Origin: Spirometra erinaceieuropaei | Taxonomy: Eukaryota > Platyhelminthes > Cestoda > Diphyllobothriidea > Diphyllobothriidae | DNA: 64,000 nucleotides | Reading direction: 5' to 3' | NCBI GenBank assembly: GCA_902702965.1 | Contig: CACRXP010000021.1 | Location: 997,874 to 1,061,873 of the forward strand | Shown here: positions 34,690-45,147 of the stretch, one piece after another | Layout: each line of letters starts with the position of its first letter | How positions within the stretch are numbered: the first letter of the stretch is position 1 | The notes under the pieces: model-generated | What the model was told of the DNA's origin: nothing | The model's database searches: none | What the model saw: the letters and a program-made list of their open reading frames with translations, nothing else | Program-made: the position numbers and the translations under genes

Positions 34690-35330
34690 GGAGAGCTGCA
34701 TACTAATAATAATTTCTTATAAAAGACCCGTCGGGGTCCCCCCAAAGCAAAAATTAAATTAAATTTACATGCGAATTTTAGACCGGGAAGGCAGAATCTG
34801 TACAAAATGCAATCCATAGTTTCTGAAGTTGTAGTCAGTTAAGAAAAATGATTAGCGAGCGGTGAAAAAAACTCCAGCTAAAAATTTAAAAATGATTATA
34901 TTTATTTTAAAGGAGAAAACCCCTCGTTAATAATAACAGAAAAATGCGGACAGGACTCGCCTGCATGTGGCGGTATATAACAGATTACAATCGGACATCG
35001 TCGGCGCAGAAATAAATGTCAGCCTTGAGGGGTACGTTTGCGGGTCGGACAGGAACGACATGCATGTGGTATTGTATACGGGATTCAGAACTGACATCGC
35101 CAGGGCAGGTTTGATACGCCAGATGAGACTATTCGCGTCAAAGAGGCCAGATGAGAGGAACCCAGATGCGATCGGCCACAGTACGCTTCAAACCCAGCCG
35201 AGGAGTAGGGAAGGAATGTATGACTAAACTACCAGTATACGGCGAAAACTGACGGTTCCGCATTGAACGTCGACAGACCGCCTGAGGTCGAAATGCGGGA
35301 GATGACATCAATAACCGCGAAAATCTTCGC
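34690..35330 (-). mobile_element. Family J 3' tail, 5'-truncated copy
   Basis: It matches the reverse complement of 40.86-41.49 kb and, in the same orientation, 44.29-44.9 kb. It starts with the family's 3' terminus (AAAGACCCGTCGGGGTCC, 34722) preceded by an ATAATAATAA run that likely represents the tail. Only untranslated sequence is present. It interrupts or abuts the + strand fragment at 34150-34689. Confidence 0.65.
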
Positions 35331-35862
35331 TATGGGGAGGAGTGATAGCAGAAGATTTAAAGACAAATTAATACAGCGTTTCTACTGATATAATTGAGGG
35401 TTTCCACTTGATCTACAACTAAATCCCAGGAGGAGCCTTCTTGAAGACAAGAAGCTGTGTGTTAGGAAATGAGACCGTTAAAAGTGACCATTCTTTGGTT
35501 TGATGAAGCGCATTCTTTGGTTTGCTAGATGAGGCTAGTCGTTTAAAAATTGAAAATGTCCAAAGACGTTTTTCTAAAAAACATTTAGATAGGGAACATC
35601 CAAATATCTCCTACTCAGATGGATGCCAGCTAATTAACCTAAACTTTTTATGGGTTCGAAGACTAGAAGCAGGCTTCTGTCTCCTCTTTCGCATTAATAA
35701 TAGTTCAAACCTTCCTCGGATTTGAGCACTTACCTCTAGTAGTCGCCCATACAATCTTCGCAACTCTTCCTTAATTATACCTCCTCCCGCTTCCTCCACC
35801 TCTAAACACTCTTTTTTTCGCTTCCAGGTATTCTTTCCTCTGGAATAACCTTCCAATAAATA

Positions 35863-36210
35863 TGTAACAGTTCGCGTCTCCTCGCTCTCCGCCTTTGTCA
35901 CGCTGCCCTCCTGTCCGCCTCACACTCCTTGTCGATGCGCTGAAGGGATGCGCGAGTGCTCGAAGCCAATCAACGCTGCCCCCACTCTGATTGGCTGGCG
36001 AGATTGAGACAACGAAGGGCGCACACACGCGCTGACACAACACCTCGAAGGCGGACACAGACAACAGCTTGCTTGGCGCGCGCTCGCGGCAACTGCCTAC
36101 AGAGCCCTTGTGTACGCACTTTCTCAGGCAGTAAAGGTTGTCCAACTCAAACCGTCTTCCCTGACTTTTGATTGGGAATCTCTATCTTGTCGACCACACA
36201 ACCTTCGACA
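35863..36210 (+). repeat. 5' LTR
   Basis: 348 bp, TGTAACAG… to …TTCGACA. It is nearly identical to the 3' LTR, with differences concentrated in the first 17 and last 12 bases. It contains promoter and polyadenylation functions by family role, but no clear TATA box is visible. Confidence 0.9.
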
Positions 36211-36212
36211 AT

Positions 36213-36224
36213 TGGTGACTCCCT
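36213..36224 (+). promoter_or_regulatory. Primer binding site, tRNA-Trp-like
   Basis: TGGTGACTCCC lies 2 bp after the 5' LTR. It resembles the complement of the tRNA-Trp 3' end (TGGTGACCCC…), the primer used by CsRn1-clade elements. One mismatch is seen over the first ten bases. Confidence 0.65.
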
Positions 36225-36277
36225 TGCGAACAGCAATCTTCCTTCTTCCTAATCTTCGACAAAGTCAGGTGTTGATC

Positions 36278-39200
36278 ATGGACAATTTTCCACCAGAAGT
36301 GCAGCATATTTTGGCACCCGCCTTCGGCATTCTTTCGGCCACGCAACTTACTCAAATGGCTGATCGGCTTATGGAGATGCACGGTTTTTCCAAGCCGTCT
36401 ATTTCAGCACTCTCAACTCCCTCAACTCCTCCTGCGTCTCCCGTTTCGCAGTTAGAGATCGAGCTCAACAAGCTGGCCGATGATATAGCCGCTCTCCAGA
36501 AGCCCACAGTTTGTACCTCATCTCGGAGCCAACCGCAGCCGTCCACCCCGCATGTCCAGTCTTCTCATTCAGCCAGTCCAAACGCAGCTGCCACCTGCTG
36601 GTACCACACTACTTTCGGTGCTAAAGCCCGTCGCTGCGTCTCTCCTTGCTCCTTCACTTTCAAGCAGAACAAACGGGTAAAACCGGTCAGCCGGAAGGTC
36701 AGTGCAAGCAATCTTTCCGACAGCTCTAACCCTGGTCGCACATTTTACGTCCGCGACACCAGGAGTGGCAGACGTTTCTTGGTTGACACTGATGTCCAGC
36801 TAAGTGTCATTCCACCCACACCAGCTGATCGTCGGTGCCCCAATCCCGGTCTTTTCCTACAGGCCGTCAACACATCGCCGATTACCACATTTGGCACCTG
36901 CTCCCTCTCTCTGGACATCGGTCTCCAGCGTCTCTTCCCTTGGGTCTTCGTCGTTGCTGACATCCCCTGTGCAATTCTCGGTGCAGATTTCCTCGCCGCT
37001 TTCGATCTTCTGGTCGACTGCCGTCTGTCACGTCTACACGACAAGACCACCAACCTCACTGTCCGGGGTATCTCTTCCTCCGACGCCTCCCGTCATCTTG
37101 CCGTCTTGGACCCTGAACCCGAGAATCCATTTCGGCAACTCCTCGCCAAATACCCCGGCCTCACTCGCCCCAACTTCAACAATTCTATTCCACCACATGA
37201 CGTTGTTCACCACATACGGACCACCGGCCCTCCCATGTTTTCTCGCCCCCGCCGTCTCGCGCCTACACGTCTTGCTGCCGCCAAGGCCGAATTCGAGCAC
37301 ATGCTTCAAATGGGCATCATCCGCCAGTCTGAAAGCCCATGGGCCTCACCCCTCCACATGGTTCCAAAGGCCGCCACTGGTGACTGGCGCCCCTGCGGTG
37401 ATTACAGGGCCCCGAACAACTTTACTGTCCCGGACCGCTACCCTGTCCCACATCTTCAGGATTTTGCCGGTGCCCTATTCGGCAAGTCTGTATTCTCGAA
37501 GATCGATCTGGTCCGTGCTTTCCACCAAATTCCCATAGCCCCGGAGGACGTTTCGAAGACGGCCGTTACCACCCCCTTTGGCCTCTTTGAGTTCCTGCGC
37601 ATGCCGTTTGGACTTCGCAACGCCTCCCAGACCTTCCAAAGGTTTGTAGACAGAGTGCTTCGCGGCCTACCATTTGTCTACGCCTATATCGACGACCTTC
37701 TGGTAGCCAGCTCCACCACCGAAGAACACATGGAACATCTGGCAACGGTGTTTGACCGCCTTCAACAATTTGGCGTTGTTCTCAACCCGTCAAAGTGCGT
37801 CCTCGGTGTGCCCTCCCTAGAATTTCTCGGTCATCTGGTCGAATCCCACGGCATTCGGCCTCTTCCCTCAAAGGTTGCCGCCATTCGGGACTTTCCACCC
37901 CCTACCTCGAAGCGTCAGTTGCAACGGTTTCTTGGTATGGTGAACTTTTATCGCCGGTTTCTCCCGAACTGTGCCGATACCATCCTACCTCTGACCAGTC
38001 TCCTCTCAGGTCCAAAACGCACCTTTGAACTTACATCAGCCGCACTCACGTCATTTGAGCAGGTAAAAGACCTTCTGGCTGACGCCACCATCCTGACTCA
38101 CTTTCACGTTGATGCACCCATATCTTTGATGGTCGATGCCTCCAATGTTGCTGTTGGCGCGGTTCTTCAACAAAGTCTGCCGGATTCTACCGTGCCTTTG
38201 GCTTTCTTCTCCAAGAAACTATCCAAAGCGGAAACCCGCTACAGCACATTCGGACGTGAACTTCTCGCCGCTTATCTTGCCGTAAGGCACTTCCGGCATT
38301 TACTCGAAGGTCGAGAGTTCACCATTTTCACTGATCATAAGCCACTCACGTTTGCAATACATTCCCATTCTGACAAGCTAAGCCCCCGGGAGATCCGTCA
38401 CCTGGACTACATTTCGCAGTTCACTTCAGACATCCGCCATATTGACGGGCCAAGGAATGAGGTGGCTGACGCACTGTCCAGGCCCTCTATTGCTCATCTT
38501 CAGCTTTCACCCGGGATAGACCTCGCTGAGATGGCCGCTGAACAACGCCGTGCCGGTCCGCCCTGTGATGAGGATGTTTCCGGACTCCAACTTCAGGAAC
38601 TACCACTGACAACTGGCAACGGCACTATTCTGTGCGACGTATCCACCCCTTCCCATCGTCCATTTGTGCCTCCATCTCTCCGCCGCAAAGTTTTCTCCTC
38701 CCTGCACAATCTGTCTCACCCCGGGAGTCGAGCAACCGACAAGCTGGTTTCCGACCGCTTCGTCTGGCCTGGTATGCACAAGGACCTCAAGGCATGGACA
38801 CGGGCTTGCATCGCCTGTCAACGGAGCAAGATCCAGCGGCACAACAAGGCCCCCATTGGTACCTTCCCCGGCCCTGGTGCAAGGTTCAGCCACGTTCACC
38901 TGGACATTGTAGGCCCCCTACCTCTGTCCAATGGTTGTTCCTACCTCCTCACCTGTGTGGATCGGTTCACTCGGTGGCCTGAAGCAATTCCCCTGCCTGA
39001 CATTGCTGCTCCAACGGTGGTCAAGGCCTTTCTCAGTCGTTGGGTTGCTATCTTTGGTGCACCCTCCACAATCACAACTGACCGTGGTGCCCAATTTGAG
39101 TCTAACCTCTTCCAGTCTTTATTCTCCTTTTTAGGCTGTACCCGCATTCGGACGACAGCCTATCACCATGCTGCTAACGGGATGGTCGAGCGGTTTCACC

Positions 39201-39907
39201 GCCAGCTGAAGGCCTCCCTACGCGCCGCGGCCGATCCGGATAACTGGACGGACCACCTCCCCCTGGTCCTCTTGGGTATCCGCTCCGCTCTCAAGCCGGA
39301 CCTTGACTGTTCCGCAGCTGAACTGGTGTTCGGCTCCACCGTCAGACTCCCCGGTGAGATGATCTCGCCAACCCCTCAAGGTGCAGTTGAGGATCCCACC
39401 AACCTCCTGCATCGCCTCCGGCAGTTTATGCGGACACATTCTCCTGTTCCTCCCAGGTCCTCCGCCTCTCCGTCTTATCTCGAGAAGGACTTGACAACGT
39501 GCTCTCACGTCTATCTCCGATGTGATCGAGTCCACCGGCCCCTGGAACCACCCTACGATGGCCCCTTCCGAGTTATCTCTCGTGGGACGAAGAGCTTCCG
39601 CATCCAACGCGGCACTCGCGAGGAGGTCGTGAGCGTGGACCGTCTCAAAGCTGCCTACCCGGACACTCCTCCGGATGAGCCCTGTTGTCCCCTACCCCCT
39701 GCTCCGCCTCCCCGACCCTCTATTCCACCGTCCCGTATACTTCCTCTACCCTCATGTCCACAACTCCCAACTGCAACTACCCCTTCATCAACAAACAACA
39801 CTGTAACCGCGAGCCATACTCACTCATATCCTGTGCCCCCTGCATATATCACCCGTAGTGGACGCCATGTTCACTTTCCTGACCGTTTCGTTACTCATGT
39901 TTTTTAG
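36278..39907 (+). CDS. Gag-Pol polyprotein of the Ty3/gypsy element (gag truncated)
   Basis: 1209 codons from the ATG at 36278. The frame is open upstream from 36110 inside the LTR, but this ATG is the first after the primer site. Residues 1-100 resemble only the C-terminal part of a capsid (VQHILA…MADRLMEM). A CHCC finger follows, with C107, H110, C120 and C124 (CX2HX9CX3C), diagnostic of the CsRn1 clade. The protease site reads DTD at 170-172 instead of DTG. The RT carries YIDD at 470-473. RNase H (about 608-741) keeps its acidic residues (VDAS, GREL, TDHK, ADAL). Integrase has the HHCC finger (about 805-851) and D876, D935, E971 with DD35E spacing, then a GPY/F-like PPYDGPF. Pol is uninterrupted. 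The capsid amino half is missing and the protease is probably dead. Confidence 0.93.
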   Translation: MDNFPPEVQHILAPAFGILSATQLTQMADRLMEMHGFSKPSISALSTPSTPPASPVSQLEIELNKLADDIAALQKPTVCTSSRSQPQPSTPHVQSSHSASPNAAATCWYHTTFGAKARRCVSPCSFTFKQNKRVKPVSRKVSASNLSDSSNPGRTFYVRDTRSGRRFLVDTDVQLSVIPPTPADRRCPNPGLFLQAVNTSPITTFGTCSLSLDIGLQRLFPWVFVVADIPCAILGADFLAAFDLLVDCRLSRLHDKTTNLTVRGISSSDASRHLAVLDPEPENPFRQLLAKYPGLTRPNFNNSIPPHDVVHHIRTTGPPMFSRPRRLAPTRLAAAKAEFEHMLQMGIIRQSESPWASPLHMVPKAATGDWRPCGDYRAPNNFTVPDRYPVPHLQDFAGALFGKSVFSKIDLVRAFHQIPIAPEDVSKTAVTTPFGLFEFLRMPFGLRNASQTFQRFVDRVLRGLPFVYAYIDDLLVASSTTEEHMEHLATVFDRLQQFGVVLNPSKCVLGVPSLEFLGHLVESHGIRPLPSKVAAIRDFPPPTSKRQLQRFLGMVNFYRRFLPNCADTILPLTSLLSGPKRTFELTSAALTSFEQVKDLLADATILTHFHVDAPISLMVDASNVAVGAVLQQSLPDSTVPLAFFSKKLSKAETRYSTFGRELLAAYLAVRHFRHLLEGREFTIFTDHKPLTFAIHSHSDKLSPREIRHLDYISQFTSDIRHIDGPRNEVADALSRPSIAHLQLSPGIDLAEMAAEQRRAGPPCDEDVSGLQLQELPLTTGNGTILCDVSTPSHRPFVPPSLRRKVFSSLHNLSHPGSRATDKLVSDRFVWPGMHKDLKAWTRACIACQRSKIQRHNKAPIGTFPGPGARFSHVHLDIVGPLPLSNGCSYLLTCVDRFTRWPEAIPLPDIAAPTVVKAFLSRWVAIFGAPSTITTDRGAQFESNLFQSLFSFLGCTRIRTTAYHHAANGMVERFHRQLKASLRAAADPDNWTDHLPLVLLGIRSALKPDLDCSAAELVFGSTVRLPGEMISPTPQGAVEDPTNLLHRLRQFMRTHSPVPPRSSASPSYLEKDLTTCSHVYLRCDRVHRPLEPPYDGPFRVISRGTKSFRIQRGTREEVVSVDRLKAAYPDTPPDEPCCPLPPAPPPRPSIPPSRILPLPSCPQLPTATTPSSTNNTVTASHTHSYPVPPAYITRSGRHVHFPDRFVTHVF

Positions 39908-39951
39908 ACATCAACAGTTCCTTCGGTATCGCTACGTGCCACCTTCGGTCT

Positions 39952-39964
39952 AGACGGGGGGTAC
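39952..39964 (+). promoter_or_regulatory. Polypurine tract
   Basis: AGACGGGGGGTAC immediately precedes the 3' LTR, the position used to prime plus-strand DNA synthesis. Confidence 0.75.
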
Positions 39965-40312
39965 TGTAGCATTTCGCGTCCCCTCGCTCTCCGCCTTTGT
40001 CACGCTGCCCTCCTGTCCGCCTCACACTCCTTGTCGATGCGCTGAAGGGATGCGCGAGTGCTCGAAGCCAATCAACGCTGCCCCCACTCTGATTGGCTGG
40101 CGAGACTGAGACAACGAAGGGCGCACACACGCGCTGACACAACACCTCGAAGGCGGACACAGACAACAGCTTGCTTGGCGCGCGCTCGCGGCAACTGCCT
40201 ACAGAGCCCTTGTGTACGCACTTTCTCAGGCAGTAAAGGTTGTCCAACTCAAACCGTCTTCCCTGACTTTTGATTGGGAATCTCTATCTTGTCGACCACA
40301 CAAGTTTCGCCA
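39965..40312 (+). repeat. 3' LTR
   Basis: 348 bp, TGTAGCAT… to …TTCGCCA, about 98% identical to the 5' LTR. It is followed by the AATA target duplication. Confidence 0.9.
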
Positions 40313-41499
40313 AATATAAGATCTTCAGATAATCTATACACATTTAAGGGAAGACTGCGTCTTTATCTGAATACTGACTCGATTAAGCTTTCATTTTCCT
40401 CATCCTTCCCGGACAACTTTCTCTATGACACTGAGAATGGGCCACCGGGAATTTTGGACGCCGCCTTTAACTTTCCGTATCTGCTCACATTCCCTTCCTC
40501 AGTGAGTCGGATCGCTTCCTAGGATCCCCCATCAGAAATGTTAATTTTTTCGACTTTTCAGTTTATGCATCGTGCCCTTCACAGAATGCTCCCTATCGAC
40601 GCTCTTGGCGGAACCCTCTGTATTCGCCATATACTAGTAGTCTGGTCGCATCTCCCTTGCCCACTTCTCGGCTGGACTCGAAGCTGGCTGTAACCGATCG
40701 CATCTGGGTTCCTAACGCCTTGAGACTGGTATTCAATTCGCCACTTATTTGCCTTATTCAAGGCCGCACACAGCCCAGTCCCGCCTACTTACCCCTTCAT
40801 GAAATCCGTTATACAGTGCCATGTACAGCGACGATTTTCACAGTTATTGATGTCATCTCCCGCATTCCGACCTCAGGCGGTCTGTCGACGCTCATGGCGG
40901 AACCCTCAGTATTCGCCGTATACTAGTAGTTTGGCCGTATCTCCCTTCCTTACTCCTCGGCTGGGATCGAAGCCTACTGTGGCCGATCTCGTCTGGGTTC
41001 CTCTCGTCTGGCCTCTTGGACACGCGTAGTCACATCTGGCGTATCAATCCTGCCCTGACGATGTCAGTTCTGAATCCTGTATACAATACCACATGCATGT
41101 CGTTCCTGTCCGACCCGCAAACGTACCCCTCAAGGCTGACATTTATTTCTGCCAAGACGATGTCCGATTATAATCAAGGCTGATATTTCTTTCTGTCCTG
41201 ACGATGTCCGGTTATAATCCGCTATATACCGCCACATGCAGGCAAGTACTGCCCGCAGTCTTCTGTTAGTATTTTTAAACGAGTGGTTTTTTCTCTTGTA
41301 AAATAAATCAAATCAATTTTAAATTTTTCTGCGGTTTTTTTAACCTCTTGCTAATCATTTCTCTTAACGGACTACTAATTCAGAAACTACAAATAATATT
41401 TTGTACAGATTTTGCCTACCTCGTCTAAAATTCGCATGCAAATTTCGTTTTACTTGCTTTGATGGGATCTCGACGGGTCTTTAATAAAAATTATTATTA

Positions 41500-43390
41500 A
41501 ACTTTCCAGTTTAATGTAGTTCCGTAATTTCGACTTGAATACCAGTAACTTAGGCGATGACCTAATTTCTGGCGGAAGAGTATTCCAAAGGAGGGCATAT
41601 TTGGAAGCAAAGAAGAGGGAGCGCTTCGATATAGTGCAAAGAGGCGGCAGAATCACCATGCAGGAGTTGCGCGTGGCATAAGACCGATCTCTCGGAATGA
41701 GAGTGTCCATGAGCGGACGATTGGGGCTAGAGTTGACGCGAAAAAGGAAACAAAGGCCAGCTTCGAGTCGTCTAACCCACAATTACTTAATGTTCGCTAG
41801 CTGACATCTCTGAGTATAAGAAGTACCGGATGCGATTTGAAAGAACAGTTTCCGGGTGAAACCCTCTGAACATTTTCGATCTTATAGCGGTCACAGGCAT
41901 TCATTAAACCAAAGAAAGGACAGCAGTATTCGAGCACTGGAAGAACAGACATTTGATAAAGTCTTAGCTTCATTTCCGGAAGGAAAAATTATGCGATATG
42001 AGTTCACATAACTGCGCGGCTCTGGCAGAGATTCTATCTGCATGAGGTGGTAAAACATGTTTATTTTTATAAATCAAACGTAGGTCCTTTTTGGAAAAGC
42101 ATTCTGAGAGCGGGTTTTTCGGAACAATTATGGGAACTGGAAGTTTGGCAGGACCAAAACACATGAAACTACACTTGGGCTTCAGCATGGCAGATGGAGA
42201 TTTAATCATCCATCTGCTTAAGCGTAGTACATCGCCATTATTTTTTTCAACACAAACATTTGCGGTGTCCTTAGAATATGAGTAAACTCACTTGAGGTCA
42301 TCGGCATAAGTAAAAGTTTGCGAATTTCCGAGTTCAGCCGGAATATCGTTGATGTACAGAAGGAAGAGTAGCGGACCCAGAACCGTACCTTGAAGTACGC
42401 CACTCGCGATCGAGTGAGGTGTCAATTAACTATTACCGATCATAACTTTCTGATATTGTTTGGATAGGTAAGAACTGATGAAGACCAGTAGAGGCAGCCG
42501 GATGCCGACAGATCATGATTTTACAAACAGACGTCTATGGGGCACCTGGTCGAAGGCTTTGCTAAGATCAAAGTAGATAACTACCACTGACTGCCGTTCA
42601 TTACGAAGAGAAGTGATTAGATTAAGAAATGCCAAGTGACATGTTTCGCAGGATCGTTCAGGTAAAAATCCATGCTGACTACAGCCCAGAAGCCAGTTAG
42701 CTAGTCAGAAGTCAAGAATTTCGTTGAAAATTAGCCTTTCAAGCAGCTTTGACCGAGACAGTGTTTTGTGCACGCCCCGATAGTTATTAACATCAGACCG
42801 AGATCCAGACTTGAAGACGGGAATGATAATTCACGTTTTCCATGTTTCAGGAAAGAATCCTTTGGAAATATAAACCGAGAATAAATGACTAAGCAATATG
42901 GGAAAATCGGATGCCTGGTTAATAATCGTATTTGGAATTCCGTCCGTTCCTGATCATTGTGAGTTCTTCAAACGACTTATGTGTTTCTTAATGTACTCAG
43001 TGCCCTATGTGAAAGTGAACGAAAGAGAGGGACTGGGTAGGAGTCAGTACTAAGATGTTTTACAAAGAAAGCACTAGAATACTTCGCCTTGTCAGTGTCA
43101 TCGGTGAGGAAGGCTTTGTTATCATTTAGCAGAGGTGGAAGTTCGTGACCACGCTTAGAGGAGGACCGATGACAGAGGACGTTGGCGACGAATTTGCCAG
43201 GGTTCGAATCACTGAGGACAAGTGATTCTCTTTGTCTGTCGCGCGCTCAACGCATCCCTGAGGCCATTTTAGAAATCTTTGTGACTCTAAGAAACAGTGC
43301 ATGCAGTTTGAGAAAGGTGCCTTGGAGTAAAAACTCTCCCAGCACCTTTGTTTTTTTGCAGTCACATGCGTTCATTTAACCAAAGAAAGG
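41500..43390 (-). pseudogene. Family J-related non-LTR reverse transcriptase, decayed
   Basis: In minus-strand order: a linker to the RT (43380-42900), DLSKAFDQVPHRRL (42560), SGVLQGTVLGPLLFLLYIND (about 42400), YADDLK (about 42300, catalytic box kept), FMCFGP (42165), and the C-terminal block WVRRLEAGLCFLFRV (41780) to LWNTLPPEIRSS. Several frameshifts and stops are present. It meets the 3' end of the + strand family J copy tail-to-tail at about 41495, so its own 3' UTR was cut or displaced by that insertion. Confidence 0.75.
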
Positions 43391-43394
43391 ACAG

Positions 43395-44275
43395 CAATAT
43401 GTATGAAACTGTTCTTTACTGCTATTCGGAACCGTTCTCGTAGAAACAGAGACAGCTTTTGATATCTACAAATCTGTTTGGCGCTATATTGTCTTAGTTG
43501 ACTCGTTGGGAGTATGAATAGAAGTTGGCAGCGAGATATGTTTTCTAAACTTGCCCGCATCTTATTAAAGATTCTTTATCGGTCTTCAGATTCATTCTTT
43601 GTACAGATGTTTCGACTCGCAGCTAGTGAATGCACCTGGGCAGAACAGTTTAAAATTAAGCAAAATGCTTGTTGACGTGAGCAAATCAACATTTTTCAGG
43701 AGTCAAAAACCTCGGCAGAAACTTCATAAATGCAAAAAATTTGACATTTTTCCAATTCGTACCTCTGTGCATGTATATAACGACGGGAATATTAACACTT
43801 CTAAGGCGATAGGAATCGCGGTAAATTTTGCAGGTTATAAAGTGTCCATATCATTTCCTTGTAGAAAGTGCAGTGTAAACGACAATCAAAAATACAAATA
43901 ATAATAAATACTTAGCTTCAAGTGGGTGATCCTGCGTTTATTACAAGAAAAATAACTACAGCAAAAAGGGTATGGAAAAAAAACGCGAAAGGTAAATACT
44001 AGTACAGACTCGCGAAAGATGAATCCTACTCCAGAATCAGTTGTCGTAGAGTGAATATTCTGGGTAAAGTCCAGAAGATCTCGAGGCAAAAACAGTTACT
44101 GAAGCATGTTGCTCGGGTGAATTCACATCCAGTTAGATATGACCGAAAGTTATAAATATTTCTTGCTGATTGACTAAGAGCGACTTGGCCGCATGAGTGA
44201 CATCAACGAAACAATGTCACTAAAGCATGCTTGTCTCAAGCCGAAATCAGGTTTGTGTATCTTAAATTTAATTAA
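43395..44275. other. No gene recognised
   Basis: A 100-codon + frame (43599-43901) has no recognised family and lacks convincing splice sites. It lies between two family J copies. Confidence 0.35.
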
Positions 44276-44689
44276 TTTAAATTTAATTATTTTTATTAAA
44301 GACCCGTCAGGGTCCCATCAAAGCAAGTAAAAATAAATATACTTGCGAATTTTAGACGAGGTAGGCAAAATCTGTACAAAGTGCAATACATAGTTTTTGA
44401 GATTAGAAGTGCGTTAAGAAAAATAATAAGCGAGGGGTGAAAAAAAACTCCATTTGAAAATTTAAAAATGATTGGATTAATTTTACAGGACAAAAAAAAC
44501 CCTCGAAAAAATAGAATCAGAAAAATGCGGGCAGTACTGGCCTGCATGTCGCGGCATAGAATGGATTATAGTCGGACATCAACAGGGCCGAAATAAATTT
44601 CAGCTGAATATGGCATTGTATAACGGATTTCATAAAGAGGTAAGTAGGCGGGTCGGTCAGGACTGGCCTGTATGTGGCCTTGAATAAGG

Positions 44690-45040
44690 CAAATAAGTGG
44701 CGAAGTTGAAAACCAGTCTTGAGGTGATAGGAACCCAGATGCGGTTGGTTACATTCAACCGACTCCATCCGAGGATGGGGCAAGGGAGATGCAACCATAC
44801 TACTAGTATACGGCGAATATAGAAGGCTTTGCCAGGAGCGTCGATGGAGCGAATTCTGTGAGGGCACGATGAAAACCAGTCTCGAGGCGATAGGAACCCA
44901 GATGCAATCGGTTACAGCCAGATTCGAGTCCAGCTGAGGAGGGGGAAAGGGAGATGCGACCAGACTACTAGTATATGACGAATACAGAAGGTTTCGCCAA
45001 GAGCATCCATGGAGCGCATTCTGTGAGGGCAGGATGCATG
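44690..45040 (-). repeat. 163 bp tandem repeats in the family J 3' UTR
   Basis: GAAAACCAGTCT(T/C)GAGG begins at 44708 and again at 44871, and the whole unit (through ACTAGTATA and ATGGAGCG) repeats about twice. The equivalent tail at 40.59-41.17 kb shows a longer, diverged duplication, so the tail is internally repetitive across the family. Confidence 0.75.
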
Positions 45041-45147
45041 AACTGAAAAATTGGAAAAATTAACATTTCTGGTGAGGGATCTTAGGAAGCGAGAGTACTC
45101 ACAAAGGAAGGAAATGTGAACAGATACGGAAATTTAATGGCGGCATA

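Larger units (their letters stand above)
35863..40312 (+). mobile_element. Ty3/gypsy LTR retrotransposon (CsRn1-like), complete with TSD
   Basis: A 4450 bp element bounded by 348 bp LTRs starting TGTA and ending CA. It is flanked by AATA (35859-35862 and 40313-40316). The empty site is visible in the homologous family J sequence at about 45.30 kb, which confirms the boundaries. I count about seven LTR mismatches (roughly 2%), so the insertion is fairly young. The primer site next to the 5' LTR fits tRNA-Trp, as in the CsRn1 clade. The single ORF covers a truncated gag and a complete pol. The gag deletion and altered protease site suggest it is no longer autonomous. Confidence 0.92.
35505..41490 (+). 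mobile_element. Family J copy interrupted by the Ty3/gypsy element
   Basis: The left part (35505-35862) encodes the RT thumb and connection (SRLKIENVQRRFSKK…, RRLEAGFCLLFRINN). The right part (40317-41490) continues the same reading (RLRLYLNTDSIKL…SFPDNF) into the 3' UTR and the terminus GACGGGTCTTTAATAAAAAT (41479). Comparison with the uninterrupted copy at 45.1-45.5 kb shows the join. The copy is 5'-truncated near 35505, where CATTCTTTGGTTT is duplicated. Its tail contains two diverged repeats of about 290 bp (40590-40880, 40885-41170). Confidence 0.75.

Noticed and set aside
36804..37538. 244-codon + frame and other long frames overlapping pol
   Set aside because: Shadow frames of the intact gypsy polyprotein, with no domain of their own.
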